A program made the translations under genes and the position numbers. From the NCBI GenBank assembly GCA_965237875.1, contig CBDEGP010000001.1:806001-870000 (forward strand): a stretch of DNA of 64,000 nt, in the 5' to 3' direction. This document shows positions 17,240 to 25,522 of this stretch, one piece after another. Numbering within the stretch: position 1 is the first letter of the stretch; each line of letters begins with the position of its first letter. The DNA is from DAOUJI01 sp965237875. GTDB lineage: Bacteria > Chloroflexota > Dehalococcoidia > Lucifugimonadales > JAGWBF01. Under the pieces are notes generated by a model. The model made no database searches and was not told the DNA's origin. It worked only from the letters and a program-made list of their open reading frames with translations.

Positions 17240-17875
17240 TTACGATTCCAGGGACCGTCGAGCATGGTCCACAAAGTTCCGGTATATGCGCAGGCCGATT
17301 TCCCCGCTCTTCTCTGGGTGGAACTGGGTGGCGACCAGGTTCCCCCGGACCAGCGCCGAGCAGAAGTTGACGCCGTACTCCGTGGTCCCCGCAACGACGC
17401 TCGGGTCATCCGGTTGGGGGTAGTAGCTGTGCACGAAATAGAAGTAGGACCCGGAGGGTATCCCGTCCAACACCGGATGCTCCGTGTTCAGAGTCACCCT
17501 GTTCCATCCCATGTGAGGCGTTTTAAGGCCGGGCGGAAGCTTCACTGTTCGCCCTGGAACTATGCCCAGACACTCAGCGTCTCCCTCTTCGGTTGAGTTC
17601 ATGAGAAGCTGGAGTCCGACGCAGATTCCCAGAAAAGGTCTGCCCGAAGCTTCAAACCGGCGTATCGGGTCTACAAGCCCTCGCTTCTCGAGGGCCCTCA
17701 TGGCCGAATTTCCGGCGCCCACGCCGGGCAGCGCGAGAGCGTCAGCGTCGAGAACAGCCTCCGGATCACCGGAGACGAGGGGAGTTATCCCTGTTTTCTC
17801 CAGGGCCTTGGCAACGCTGCGCAGGTTGCCTGACTCATAGTCTACGACTGTTATTTTCGGGTCTCTCATCATCAT
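17240..17875 (-). CDS. hisH: Imidazole glycerol phosphate synthase, glutamine amidotransferase subunit
   Basis: Class I glutamine amidotransferase that supplies ammonia to HisF (211 residues). The triad is clear: Cys 85 in GICVGLQLL, His 186 and Glu 188 in ATQFHPEKSG. The N-terminus VVDYESGNLRSVAKAL and ALPGVGAGNSAM are typical of HisH. Three successive Met codons open the frame, so the exact start is uncertain by two residues. Confidence 0.94.
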   Translation of the reverse strand: MMMRDPKITVVDYESGNLRSVAKALEKTGITPLVSGDPEAVLDADALALPGVGAGNSAMRALEKRGLVDPIRRFEASGRPFLGICVGLQLLMNSTEEGDAECLGIVPGRTVKLPPGLKTPHMGWNRVTLNTEHPVLDGIPSGSYFYFVHSYYPQPDDPSVVAGTTEYGVNFCSALVRGNLVATQFHPEKSGEIGLRIYRNFVDHARRSLES

Positions 17876-17925
17876 CGAAACAGGGTCGAGCAGGACTCCC
17901 GCCCCGAGGGTTTACGGGGGAGGGT

Positions 17926-18729
17926 TTACTGGGAAGACGCCGCCTTCTGTGTCCTCTCTTCGAAAAACCGGAGTATCCTGGACCGGGCGTCGTCTCCGTG
18001 CCTGCCAAAGAGGATGTCGGAGCCGTGGTCTGCGCCGCCTGAGTAAAGCTCAAATTCCGCGTCCTCACCGACAATCCCCTGGTCTATCATAACCTCGGCG
18101 CTGTTTTTCGCTCCCCGGTCGCCGTTAGTGGCCAGGATAAGCACGGGGACCCGCACGCTTTCTCTCCTCAAGGACAGTCCTCTGAAGTCCACGGGGGGCG
18201 ACAAAGCCACGATGCCTCTTACGTCTTCCCCCGCAGCCGCCTTGAGGGAGGCAGCCGCACCCATGCTGGCCCCAGCTAGGAATACGACCGACGCTCCCTG
18301 GGCGCGGAGGAATTTCATGGCGGCGTCCACGTCCATGGGAATCGACTCGATTTCCTCCTTGTCGCCACCAGAAAGGTCTTCACCTTCTCCATATCCCCGG
18401 AAGTTGAAGGTCAACGCCATGTAGCCCTGCTCCTTCAACATTTGGGCGAAGGGCCACCAGACGCGCTGGTCGGAGGCGTGCATGTGGGCAAGGACCACGC
18501 CCGTTTCTCCCCGGCCAAAGACGCGCCCTTTAAGCTCTACGCCGTCGGACGCCATAAAACTGACCCACCGGGCCGACTCGGCCGGCGGCGAAGGTATTGG
18601 TGTCCCCTTGACGCTCCCGCAAGCCGCAACCAGCACTGCGGCCACGCCTATGAGCAACGGAGGCAGGAGGAGTAGGCCGTCGGAGAAGCGCTTGCCGGAC
18701 GAAAGAGGCTGGATGGGATAGCCCGTCAC
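17926..18729 (-). CDS. Alpha/beta hydrolase lipoprotein
   Basis: A 267-residue protein with a hydrophobic N-terminus ending in the lipobox LVAAC (Cys 37), so it is probably lipid-anchored outside the membrane. The hydrolase domain has AHMHASDQ, NFRGYGEGE, the nucleophile in GASMGAA (Ser 155), LILATNGDRG and GADHGSDIL. This suits a dienelactone hydrolase-like esterase. The GTG start overlaps the adenosyltransferase stop (GTGA at 18726-18729), showing translational coupling. Confidence 0.8.
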   Translation of the reverse strand: MTGYPIQPLSSGKRFSDGLLLLPPLLIGVAAVLVAACGSVKGTPIPSPPAESARWVSFMASDGVELKGRVFGRGETGVVLAHMHASDQRVWWPFAQMLKEQGYMALTFNFRGYGEGEDLSGGDKEEIESIPMDVDAAMKFLRAQGASVVFLAGASMGAAASLKAAAGEDVRGIVALSPPVDFRGLSLRRESVRVPVLILATNGDRGAKNSAEVMIDQGIVGEDAEFELYSGGADHGSDILFGRHGDDARSRILRFFEERTQKAASSQ

Positions 18730-19313
18730 TTCTTGCGTTCTCCGGTGGCCCGTTCGACGGGAATATCCCGGTCCTGGAACCGAGCCAGGGCAAAAAGCAG
18801 GTCGCCAAGCCTGTTCACGTACTTCAGTATGACGGGGTTGGACAGCCTTCCCACGTCGTTGAGGGCCACCACCCGCCGTTCCGCCGTTCGAATCATCGCT
18901 CTGGCCATGTTTAGAGCTGACGACGGGGGAGAGCCTCCCGGCAGCGTGAACATCTTGGGGACCGTGGCCCGCTCCTCCAGGCTGTCGATGGTCCGTTCCA
19001 GACTGTCCACCATCTCCTGTGTCGTGGGGTTGAAGTGTTCCTTGAAGTTATCGTACCAGTCCGGGTCAGTGGCCAACTCCGACATGACCACGAAAAGTTC
19101 CCGCTGGAGATGGACGAGCAGGTCCTTCACCTCGTCGTCTTCGGACAAGGCGCGGGCCAGTCCCAGGGTTGACACCGCCTCATCCACAATGCCGTAAGCC
19201 TCGGTGTGCAGGCTGGTCTTGGACACCCTCCCGCCGTAGAGCAGGTTGGTCTCTCCCTGGTCGCCGCGCTTGGTGTATATCTTTCTGTCGGACAATTTCG
19301 ACTCCCTTCCCAT
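18726..19313 (-). CDS. Corrinoid adenosyltransferase, PduO type
   Basis: Transfers adenosyl from ATP to cob(I)alamin to make coenzyme B12. The 195-residue four-helix protein has the ATP site YTKRGDQGETNLLYGGRVSK at its N-terminus, RTAERRVVAL and YVNRLGDLLFALAR, as in PduO/MMAB enzymes. No B12-dependent mutase is in the window. It begins the minus-strand run that continues through the hydrolase and the his genes. Confidence 0.93.
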   Translation of the reverse strand: MGRESKLSDRKIYTKRGDQGETNLLYGGRVSKTSLHTEAYGIVDEAVSTLGLARALSEDDEVKDLLVHLQRELFVVMSELATDPDWYDNFKEHFNPTTQEMVDSLERTIDSLEERATVPKMFTLPGGSPPSSALNMARAMIRTAERRVVALNDVGRLSNPVILKYVNRLGDLLFALARFQDRDIPVERATGERKK

Positions 19314-19368
19314 AAACGCCGCTCTCTAGTCTACCTGAACCAGCCCTAGATTTGTAGCATGGTATACT

Positions 19369-20160
19369 TTGGGAAACTCTCAGCGGACGGCGGCTTTGGC
19401 TCAGCAGATCACGGTTACGGGTATAGAGGGAATTCCGGAGATCAACTCGGGCGACGACCTTCCGGCGATGATCGTCGAGGCCGCCCTCAAGCAGGACGTC
19501 GGCCTCCACGACGGAGACATCCTCGTCGTAACTCAGAAGGTTGTGTCAAAGGCCGAGGGGCGTGTTATAACCGTGGACGAGTTGGACCCGTCCATCATCG
19601 CCGTACAGCTGTCGGAAGGACACAACAGGGACGCCCGGCACACCGAAGCAATCCTGCGGGAGAGCAAGAGGATCGTGCGCATGGACCGGGGCAACATCAT
19701 CGCCGAGACCCGTCACGGATTTATCTGCGCCAACGCCGGAATAGACGCCTCCAACGTACCCGGGGAGGAGACGGTGGCCCTGCTTCCCATAGACCCTGAC
19801 GCTTCGGCCCGCCGGATCCGGCAGGCCGTTCAGGAACGAGCGGGAGTCGACGTGGCGGTGATAATTTCCGACACCTTCGGCAGACCGTGGAGAGAGGGCG
19901 CCGCAAACGTGGCCATCGGCGTGGCGGGCATGGACCCGGTGAAGGACTACCGTGGACTGCCCGACGAGCACGGCCTGATGATGAGGACGACTGTGATAGC
20001 CGTGGCTGATGAGCTGGCAGCGGCTGCGGAACTGGTCACGGGCAAGACACTGGGAATCCCCGTGGCCCTGATACGCGGCTACCAATACGACCCGGAGCCG
20101 CCCGGAAGAGGAGGAGCGGCGGCGCTGGTCCGCGCCCCGGAAAAAGACATGTTCCGGTGA
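19369..20160 (+). CDS. cofE: Coenzyme F420:L-glutamate ligase
   Basis: Adds glutamate residues to F420-0 using GTP in the final stage of F420 synthesis. Up to 263 residues, with IEGIPEINSGDDL, GDILVVTQKVVSKAEGR, GFICANAGIDASNVPG, ISDTFGRPWREGAANVAIGV and the D-R-G metal region. The start is uncertain: TTG 19369 opens the frame, TTG 19396 gives a more typical length, and neither has a clear ribosome site. Its presence means the organism makes F420, the likely cofactor of several LLM oxidoreductases further along. Confidence 0.92.
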   Translation: MGNSQRTAALAQQITVTGIEGIPEINSGDDLPAMIVEAALKQDVGLHDGDILVVTQKVVSKAEGRVITVDELDPSIIAVQLSEGHNRDARHTEAILRESKRIVRMDRGNIIAETRHGFICANAGIDASNVPGEETVALLPIDPDASARRIRQAVQERAGVDVAVIISDTFGRPWREGAANVAIGVAGMDPVKDYRGLPDEHGLMMRTTVIAVADELAAAAELVTGKTLGIPVALIRGYQYDPEPPGRGGAAALVRAPEKDMFR

Positions 20161-20229
20161 GGCAGACGCATTTTCGCGGCGGGAAACCGAGGTTGGAGCC
20201 TGAAGCTCAGTCTGCCGGATGTCTGAGGA

Positions 20230-20257
20230 CCGGGCGCCGGGGCCTGACCCGGCCCGG
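20230..20257. terminator. GC-rich hairpin between convergent genes
   Basis: CCGGG-CG-CCGGG (20230-20241) pairs with CCCGG-CCCGG (20248-20257), a 10-pair stem with a 2-base bulge and a 6-base loop. It lies between the convergent cofE and the small Cys/His protein gene. It has no T-run, so it would act as a pause or Rho-assisted site at best. Confidence 0.3.
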
Positions 20258-20263
20258 GGTCAT

Positions 20264-20527
20264 CTAGGTCTCGATCTCTTCGCTGTCGCCAGCGTCTTCA
20301 GGACCGCCGGCATGTACGGGAATCGGCTCGTATAAGTCATGGGACGAGGAGGAATCGTCACCCCAAGGAGCCGATTCTATGTAGTTCTTGAAGTCCCTGA
20401 TCTCCTCGCAGATCTGGCATACGCCGCGGCTCACTGGACCCGTAGGGGCCTCGATTATCCAATAATGCCGGCAGGCTGCCGGCTCATTTTCATGACCAGG
20501 CGCGGGCCTGGATATTTGCTGCACCAT
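20264..20527 (-). CDS. Small conserved Cys/His protein of unknown function
   Basis: An 87-residue protein with ACRHYWIIEAPTGPVSRGVC (Cys 19, His 21, Cys 37) then QICEEIRDFKNYI (Cys 40). The C-x-H...C-x2-C arrangement looks like a small zinc-binding fold, followed by an acidic tail (DDSSSSH, EDAGDSEEIET). I recall similar short proteins with a SRGVC-x2-C-x6-FKNY core from Chloroflexota genomes, but know no function. ATG 20527 is preceded by GGGGGAT. Codon use matches the neighbours. Confidence 0.6.
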   Translation of the reverse strand: MVQQISRPAPGHENEPAACRHYWIIEAPTGPVSRGVCQICEEIRDFKNYIESAPWGDDSSSSHDLYEPIPVHAGGPEDAGDSEEIET

Positions 20528-20885
20528 TATGTCGCATCCCCCTTGAAATTCACGCTATCATCAGGCGTTAAATCCCGTCAAGATGATGTTTGCCCATTTC
20601 CAAGCTTTTTTGCCGTTTTCCGTCTCTTTTCGTGTCATCGAGTGTCGCCTCATCCGCCTAAATTTAGATTTCAAGGCGCCGTAAATCGATTCATATCCCG
20701 TTAAACACCGGCTTATCAACGCAGTAAAATGAGCTATCCGCTCATTCGGACGGAGAGTATACTACGTGGAATCTTTTGGGGAGGCGCCGCCCAGGGTTTC
20801 TGAAATGCCCATGCCCGTTGTCGGGCGGATGTCCGCTGCCAAGCAATGCCTCCGGGTTCCCTTCAGCGGGGAGGAACAGCCTTAG
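20528..20885. other. Intergenic region upstream of potassium transporter
   Basis: There are no genes. It is AT-richer than its surroundings and contains the inverted repeat AATGAGC-tatcc-GCTCATT (20728-20746) about 11 bases upstream of a TATACT -10-like hexamer (20758-20763). A good -35 is lacking, which would fit an activator-dependent promoter for the trkH operon. Confidence 0.4.
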
Positions 20886-22322
20886 ATGGACAGGCCCGGA
20901 AGAATAGGCGACCGGATCGTCCGCCGCCCCCGAAGGCGGGATATGCTTCCCATTGTGGCGGAAAGCCTGCCTGCCAGGCGGCCCGCCAGAATACTGTCCC
21001 CCGCCTTCATCCTCTTCTATAGCTTCGCTGGCCTGGTGGCCGTCGGCGGCGTTCTCTTGTTGTTCCCCATCTCCAACAACCTAGGTCCAGGCGCCTTCAC
21101 ACCGGTCGACGTTGCTTTCTTCACTTCCGTGTCGGCGGTGACCGTCACGGGACACGTCGTCGTAAACACGGGGGAGTATTGGAGCGACTTCGGCCACGGA
21201 GTCATCTTCACACTGATGCTCCTTGGAGGCTTGGGGTTCACCACCATGGCCACTTTCTTCCTCATCATGATCGGCCAACGCATCACGCTGCCGGAACGCA
21301 TGCTCATGCGCGACACCATGGGAGTGGAACGCCTTGGAGGGCTGATCGACGTTCTCCGAAACATCGTATTCATAGTGCTTTCCTTATATTTTCTGGGAAT
21401 GGCGCTCATTTGGTGGCAGCTCCGGGGCGAGCTTGGGCTGGGCGCGGGAGAGACACTCTGGCACTCGGCCTTCCTGTCCGTATCTTCCTTCAATAATGCA
21501 GGTTTCTCCATTCTGCCCAATGCGGGAAGCCTTGAGAATTTCGCCGCCCTGCCGGTCCTCCTTGCCATTGTCATGGCGCTCATCATCATCGGGAGCATAG
21601 GTTGGACGACCCTGGTGGACGTTTTCAGGCAGAGGCGATTCTCCAGGTTTACCCTGGACACGAAACTGGTGGTGGTCACCAGCCTTTTTCTGTGGCTCCT
21701 GGGAGGGATAATCCTCTTCACCGCCGAATTCGACAACGGCGCAACTCTCGGTTCATACTCATTTGCCGATAAAGTGTTCTTGTCTCTCTTCCATTCGGTG
21801 AGCGGAAGGACCGCCGGGTTGACGGCTTTGGACTTTAGCTCGGCTAAGGAGCTGACCTTGCTGTTCTACCCCTTCTTGATGTTCGTGGGAGGAGCGGCAG
21901 GGTCGGTGGCCGGAGGGATAAAGGTGGCCACTCTTGCGGTCATCATCGCGGCTGTGATCTCCTCAATCAGGGGACGCTCCGAGGTCGAGGCTTTTGGAAG
22001 AGAAGTGCCCCACTTCCAGGTCCACAGGGCCGTCTCGGTGGCCGCTTTGGGAATGACCTTCATATTCCTGGCGTCGTTGACGCTGGTCCTTACTGAAGAG
22101 GGCATCAACTTCCTCCGACTATACTTCGACACGGTATCGGCGTTCGGCACGACGGGTCTATCCACCGGCGTGGCCGGCGAGCTTTCCCTTGCAGGGGAAA
22201 TAGTCTTCATGGCGGCTATGTTCTTGGGCAGGCTTGGACCCCTCACCATGGCGTTGGCTCTCACATCAGGTGAGGAATCTACGGAGTACCGCTATGTACA
22301 GGAAAGAGTTAAAATAGGCTAG
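20886..22322 (+). CDS. TrkH/KtrB-type potassium transporter subunit
   Basis: Membrane pore of a K+ uptake system (478 residues). The four selectivity-filter turns are visible in order: SVSAVTVTGH, SVSSFNNAGFS, SVSGRTAGLT and TVSAFGTTGLSTG, each followed by a membrane helix; the size suits KtrB. ATG 20886 has GGGGAGGA ten bases upstream; the basic N-terminus (RIVRRPRRR) is cytosolic. It is followed by NAD-binding RCK partners that gate it. Confidence 0.93.
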   Translation: MDRPGRIGDRIVRRPRRRDMLPIVAESLPARRPARILSPAFILFYSFAGLVAVGGVLLLFPISNNLGPGAFTPVDVAFFTSVSAVTVTGHVVVNTGEYWSDFGHGVIFTLMLLGGLGFTTMATFFLIMIGQRITLPERMLMRDTMGVERLGGLIDVLRNIVFIVLSLYFLGMALIWWQLRGELGLGAGETLWHSAFLSVSSFNNAGFSILPNAGSLENFAALPVLLAIVMALIIIGSIGWTTLVDVFRQRRFSRFTLDTKLVVVTSLFLWLLGGIILFTAEFDNGATLGSYSFADKVFLSLFHSVSGRTAGLTALDFSSAKELTLLFYPFLMFVGGAAGSVAGGIKVATLAVIIAAVISSIRGRSEVEAFGREVPHFQVHRAVSVAALGMTFIFLASLTLVLTEEGINFLRLYFDTVSAFGTTGLSTGVAGELSLAGEIVFMAAMFLGRLGPLTMALALTSGEESTEYRYVQERVKIG

Positions 22323-22387
22323 AGAACGACCGGCGGGGCGGTAGGCCCACCCGGACGCGGCTCTTGGGGATCCCGGTAAGGAGAATC

Positions 22388-23083
22388 ATGAAAAAGCAGG
22401 TGATTGTAATCGGGCTGGGACGGTTCGGATCAAGCGCCGCAAGGGAGCTGTACCAGATGGGGCACGACGTCCTGGGCATCGACATCGAAGAGAAGGCCGT
22501 TCAGGAAATGTTGGGGCATGTGACCTATGCCGTGAAAGCCGACGCCACCAACGAGACCGTGCTCAGGGAACTGGGAGCCCCGAACTTCGACGTCGCGCTG
22601 GTGGCCATCGGAGAGGACATCCAGGCGTCCATCCTCATTACGGTGGTGCTCAAAGACCTGGGGGTGCCCTACATCGTCGTCAGGGCCATCAACCAGCTTC
22701 ACGGCGCCACGATGGACCGGATCGGAGCGGACAAGGTGGTCTATCCGGAGCAGGAGATCGGACAAAGGCTCTCCCACGTCGGGTTCGAGCCGGGAGTGCT
22801 GGAGTTCATGGAGATCGGACCTGGATACGGCATCACCAAGCTAAGACCCCCCGCCAATATCGTAAAGAGGACCCTGGAAGAGGCCGGACTTACCGGGCCC
22901 AGAGACAAGTCCGGCCTGGCTGTCCTGGCCCTGCGCCGAGGAAGGGAATTCCTTCTGATGCCGGCGAAGGACGAAGAGATACGCCCCGGCGACATTCTCA
23001 TAGTGGCTGGCAACAGTGAGCAGCTGAGCAAGATTCACTCCATTCCCCGGGCGCCCTCGGAAAACGGGAACCAGGAGGCCTAG
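22388..23083 (+). CDS. RCK (TrkA-N/TrkA-C) potassium channel regulator
   Basis: Cytosolic ring-forming gating subunit of the K+ transporter, 231 residues. RCK-N has the nucleotide fold VIVIGLGRFGSSAAREL with the acidic strand end VLGIDIEE; RCK-C covers about 140-225 (FMEIGPGYGITKL, ILIVAGNSEQL). ATG 22388 is preceded by AAGGAG. It is the full-length KtrA-like partner of the transporter just upstream. Confidence 0.92.
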   Translation: MKKQVIVIGLGRFGSSAARELYQMGHDVLGIDIEEKAVQEMLGHVTYAVKADATNETVLRELGAPNFDVALVAIGEDIQASILITVVLKDLGVPYIVVRAINQLHGATMDRIGADKVVYPEQEIGQRLSHVGFEPGVLEFMEIGPGYGITKLRPPANIVKRTLEEAGLTGPRDKSGLAVLALRRGREFLLMPAKDEEIRPGDILIVAGNSEQLSKIHSIPRAPSENGNQEA

Positions 23084-23110
23084 CCGGCCCCCAGGCTCCC
23101 AAGTCTTGAT

Positions 23111-23560
23111 ATGCCTTCAAACCGCAGCAGCATCCTGGTTGCAGTAGACGGCGGCTCCACCGACGAAGGGGCCGCCCGGCTCGCTTGCGGTCTCGCCCGC
23201 AGCAGCAAAGCGAAGGTCGTGGTCCTGTACGTCATCGAAGTCGGCCACGAGCTTCCCCTGGATACGGAATTGGACGCTTCCCTGGGAGAGGAAGTCCTCG
23301 ACAGGCTGGAGTCGATCGGCGGGCGGGAGAAATGCAGCCTGGAAGGAGGATACGTCCAAGCCAGGCATGCAGGCCCAGCCATCGTCGAAGAGGCGGTCAA
23401 CAAAAACGCCCAGATGGTGATATTAGGACTGCCCAGCAAGCGGTACAGGCGGGACGTGAGCTTTGGCGACACTATCGGATACGTGTTAAAGAACGCGCCT
23501 TGTCAGGTCCTGCTGTGGAGGGAGCCCGCAGGCGCCAACAAGGATGGCGGAGATGGGTAA
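23111..23560 (+). CDS. Universal stress protein (UspA family)
   Basis: A 149-residue single Usp domain: ILVAVDGGSTDEGAARLA, VVLYVIEVGHE, IVEEAVNKNAQMVILGLPSK and FGDTIGYVLKNAPCQVLLWR. The nucleotide-loop glycines are partly changed (GLPSKRYRRDVSFGDT instead of G-x2-G-x9-G-S/T), so ATP binding is doubtful. It is encoded inside the potassium operon, where Usp proteins may sense nucleotides for the transporter. Confidence 0.85.
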   Translation: MPSNRSSILVAVDGGSTDEGAARLACGLARSSKAKVVVLYVIEVGHELPLDTELDASLGEEVLDRLESIGGREKCSLEGGYVQARHAGPAIVEEAVNKNAQMVILGLPSKRYRRDVSFGDTIGYVLKNAPCQVLLWREPAGANKDGGDG

Positions 23561-23563
23561 ACC

Positions 23564-23971
23564 ATGAATGTCCTCGTAGTGGGCTATGATCGCATGGGGG
23601 CCCACCTGGTCTCTTTACTGGCCAGGTCGGGAAACTCCGTCACCGTGCTGGACTACGAGGCCGTTCCGAATGACTCCCTGGCCAACGAGCCGGGAGTCCG
23701 AATAACGCTGGGGTCCGAGTCCCTCATCGAAGACATCAGGAACGTGGGCGCAGGCGGCATGGACGTCGCCGCAGCCCTGTCGGATGACGACTCCCGAAAC
23801 GCCATGGCGGCGCAGATCGCCGCCCACATCTTCCACATTCCCGAAGTGGTGTGCAGAATAGAAGACCCGGAGCGGGAGCGCTTGTACCGAAACCTCGGTC
23901 TCAATGTAATCTCTCCCACCCAGCTGATGACGGACACAATCATCAGGAGCTCATTCGAACAGGCCCGTTAA
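23564..23971 (+). CDS. RCK-N-only TrkA-like protein
   Basis: A 135-residue stand-alone nucleotide-binding domain: MNVLVVGYDRMGAHLVSLLA, VTVLDYEAVP, ALSDDDSRNAMAAQIA and VVCRIEDPERERLYRNLGL. The RCK-C domain is absent and the Rossmann glycines read GYDRMG rather than GxGxxG. It starts 3 bases after the Usp gene and precedes a further RCK protein. Confidence 0.85.
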   Translation: MNVLVVGYDRMGAHLVSLLARSGNSVTVLDYEAVPNDSLANEPGVRITLGSESLIEDIRNVGAGGMDVAAALSDDDSRNAMAAQIAAHIFHIPEVVCRIEDPERERLYRNLGLNVISPTQLMTDTIIRSSFEQAR

Positions 23972-24004
23972 GGGCCGGGCGGGGCCGGAGGACAGGGTCG
24001 AAGC

Positions 24005-24664
24005 ATGTATACTCTCATCGCCGGATGCGGCAAGGTCGGTCACCAGTTGACCAGAGTTCTACTGGCTATGGGAAACGAGGTGCTGGTCATAGAGAAGGAC
24101 CGGCGCATTTGCCAAACCGTGAATGAAGAGCTGGGCAGGGTGGCGCTTCTTGGGGACGCCACCAGGATTGAAGTTCTACGGGAAGCCGGAGCCGCCCGGG
24201 CCAACCTCCTCATCGCGGTAACCGCCCGAGACGAGGATAACCTGGCGATTTGCCAGGCCGCGAAACAGGAGTTCAACACCCCCCGGACCATCTCCGTAAT
24301 CAAGGACCCGCAAAACGAGGCCCTGTTCAAGATCCTGGGAGTGGACAAGGTGGTAAACGGCACCCACTTGGTCGTCGCCAACATCGAGGACGAACTGCCC
24401 GGTCAGTCACTGGTGCATCTTATGTCCCTGGCGTCACAGCAGGAAATGATTACGGTGACCATACCTGAAGACGCCGCTGCGATGGGAAAGTCGTTGAGGG
24501 ACATTCCTCTTCCTCCCGGGAGCTTCATCTCCCTGGTGCTAAAGCCCGACGGCCCCCACCTCCCCACCGACGACGTGGTCCTCATGGCCGACGACCAGGT
24601 TGTCGCCGTAACCTCCGTAGGAGATGAGCACATCCTATTTGAGACCTTCACAGGAGTGGAGTAA
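24005..24664 (+). CDS. RCK (TrkA-N/TrkA-C) potassium channel regulator, second full copy
   Basis: A 219-residue protein: YTLIAGCGKVGHQLTRVLL and VLVIEKDRR for RCK-N, then RCK-C (about 135-215: EMITVTIPEDAAAMGKSL, DDQVVAVTSVGDE). It gives the operon two full RCK subunits plus one RCK-N-only protein, allowing mixed rings. Its stop shares one base with the pheA start (TAATG). Confidence 0.9.
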   Translation: MYTLIAGCGKVGHQLTRVLLAMGNEVLVIEKDRRICQTVNEELGRVALLGDATRIEVLREAGAARANLLIAVTARDEDNLAICQAAKQEFNTPRTISVIKDPQNEALFKILGVDKVVNGTHLVVANIEDELPGQSLVHLMSLASQQEMITVTIPEDAAAMGKSLRDIPLPPGSFISLVLKPDGPHLPTDDVVLMADDQVVAVTSVGDEHILFETFTGVE

Positions 24665-25515
24665 TGTCTCCTGACGCCACGGGCGCCATTGCATACCTCG
24701 GTCCTGAGGGCACCTACTCGGAGGAGGCGGCCCTCAAGTATTCCGAAATGATTGGCGGAGCCTGGACCCTGGAACCCTTTCCCACCATACAAGCCGTGGC
24801 CCTGGCTGTGGCGTCGGGCATAGCCGACGAAGGAGTGGCTCCCATAGAGAACAGCCTGGAGGGGTCCGTCACCGCCACTCTGGACATTCTCATACAGGAC
24901 TCGCGTCTCTCGATACGCAACGAGCTGGTGATCCCCATAGAGCACACCCTGCTGGTGACCCCGGGGACCAAGGCGGCGGACATCCAGACCATCTTCTCCC
25001 ATCCCCAGGCCCTGGGCCAGTGCCGGGCATACCTGGACCAGTGCTTCCCCAACGCCCAGCAGATAGCCTCGCTGAGCACCGTGTCAGCCATCGACGACGT
25101 GTGGACCAGTCCCGTGCCCGCGGCTGCCATATCGCCGCTGCGGGCCGCCGAATTGCGGAACATGGAAACCCTCGCCCGCGGAATACAGGACAACTCCTCG
25201 AATGAGACCCGCTTCGTAGCCCTGGCCAGAGACGACCACGCGGCCACCGGGCGTGACAAGACGTCCATCTGCTTCTCCTTTGCGGAGGACAAGCCGGGGA
25301 TGCTCTACAACGCTCTTGGGGAGTTCGCGATACGGAACATCAACCTGGCGAAGATAGAGTCGCGGCCCACCAAAGAGTCTCTGGGACTCTACTGGTTTCT
25401 GGTGGACTTCGAGGGCCACAGGGAGGACCCGATAGTCAAGGGAGTGTTGGACTTCATCAAAAGCCAGGCGTCCATGCTCAGGGTCTTCGGCTCTTACCCG
25501 CGCCGGATGGGATAG
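24664..25515 (+). CDS. pheA: Prephenate dehydratase
   Basis: Converts prephenate to phenylpyruvate for phenylalanine synthesis. The 283-residue protein has IAYLGPEGTYSEEAALKY, GVAPIENSLEGSVTATLDIL, and the catalytic-loop SNETRFVALA, followed by an ACT domain (about 195-275) with the ESRPTKESLGLYWFLVDF phenylalanine-binding region; feedback inhibition is expected. It lacks a chorismate mutase domain. It overlaps the preceding RCK gene by one base and ends 7 bases from convergent trpB. Confidence 0.95.
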   Translation: MSPDATGAIAYLGPEGTYSEEAALKYSEMIGGAWTLEPFPTIQAVALAVASGIADEGVAPIENSLEGSVTATLDILIQDSRLSIRNELVIPIEHTLLVTPGTKAADIQTIFSHPQALGQCRAYLDQCFPNAQQIASLSTVSAIDDVWTSPVPAAAISPLRAAELRNMETLARGIQDNSSNETRFVALARDDHAATGRDKTSICFSFAEDKPGMLYNALGEFAIRNINLAKIESRPTKESLGLYWFLVDFEGHREDPIVKGVLDFIKSQASMLRVFGSYPRRMG

Positions 25516-25522
25516 CCCGGCC

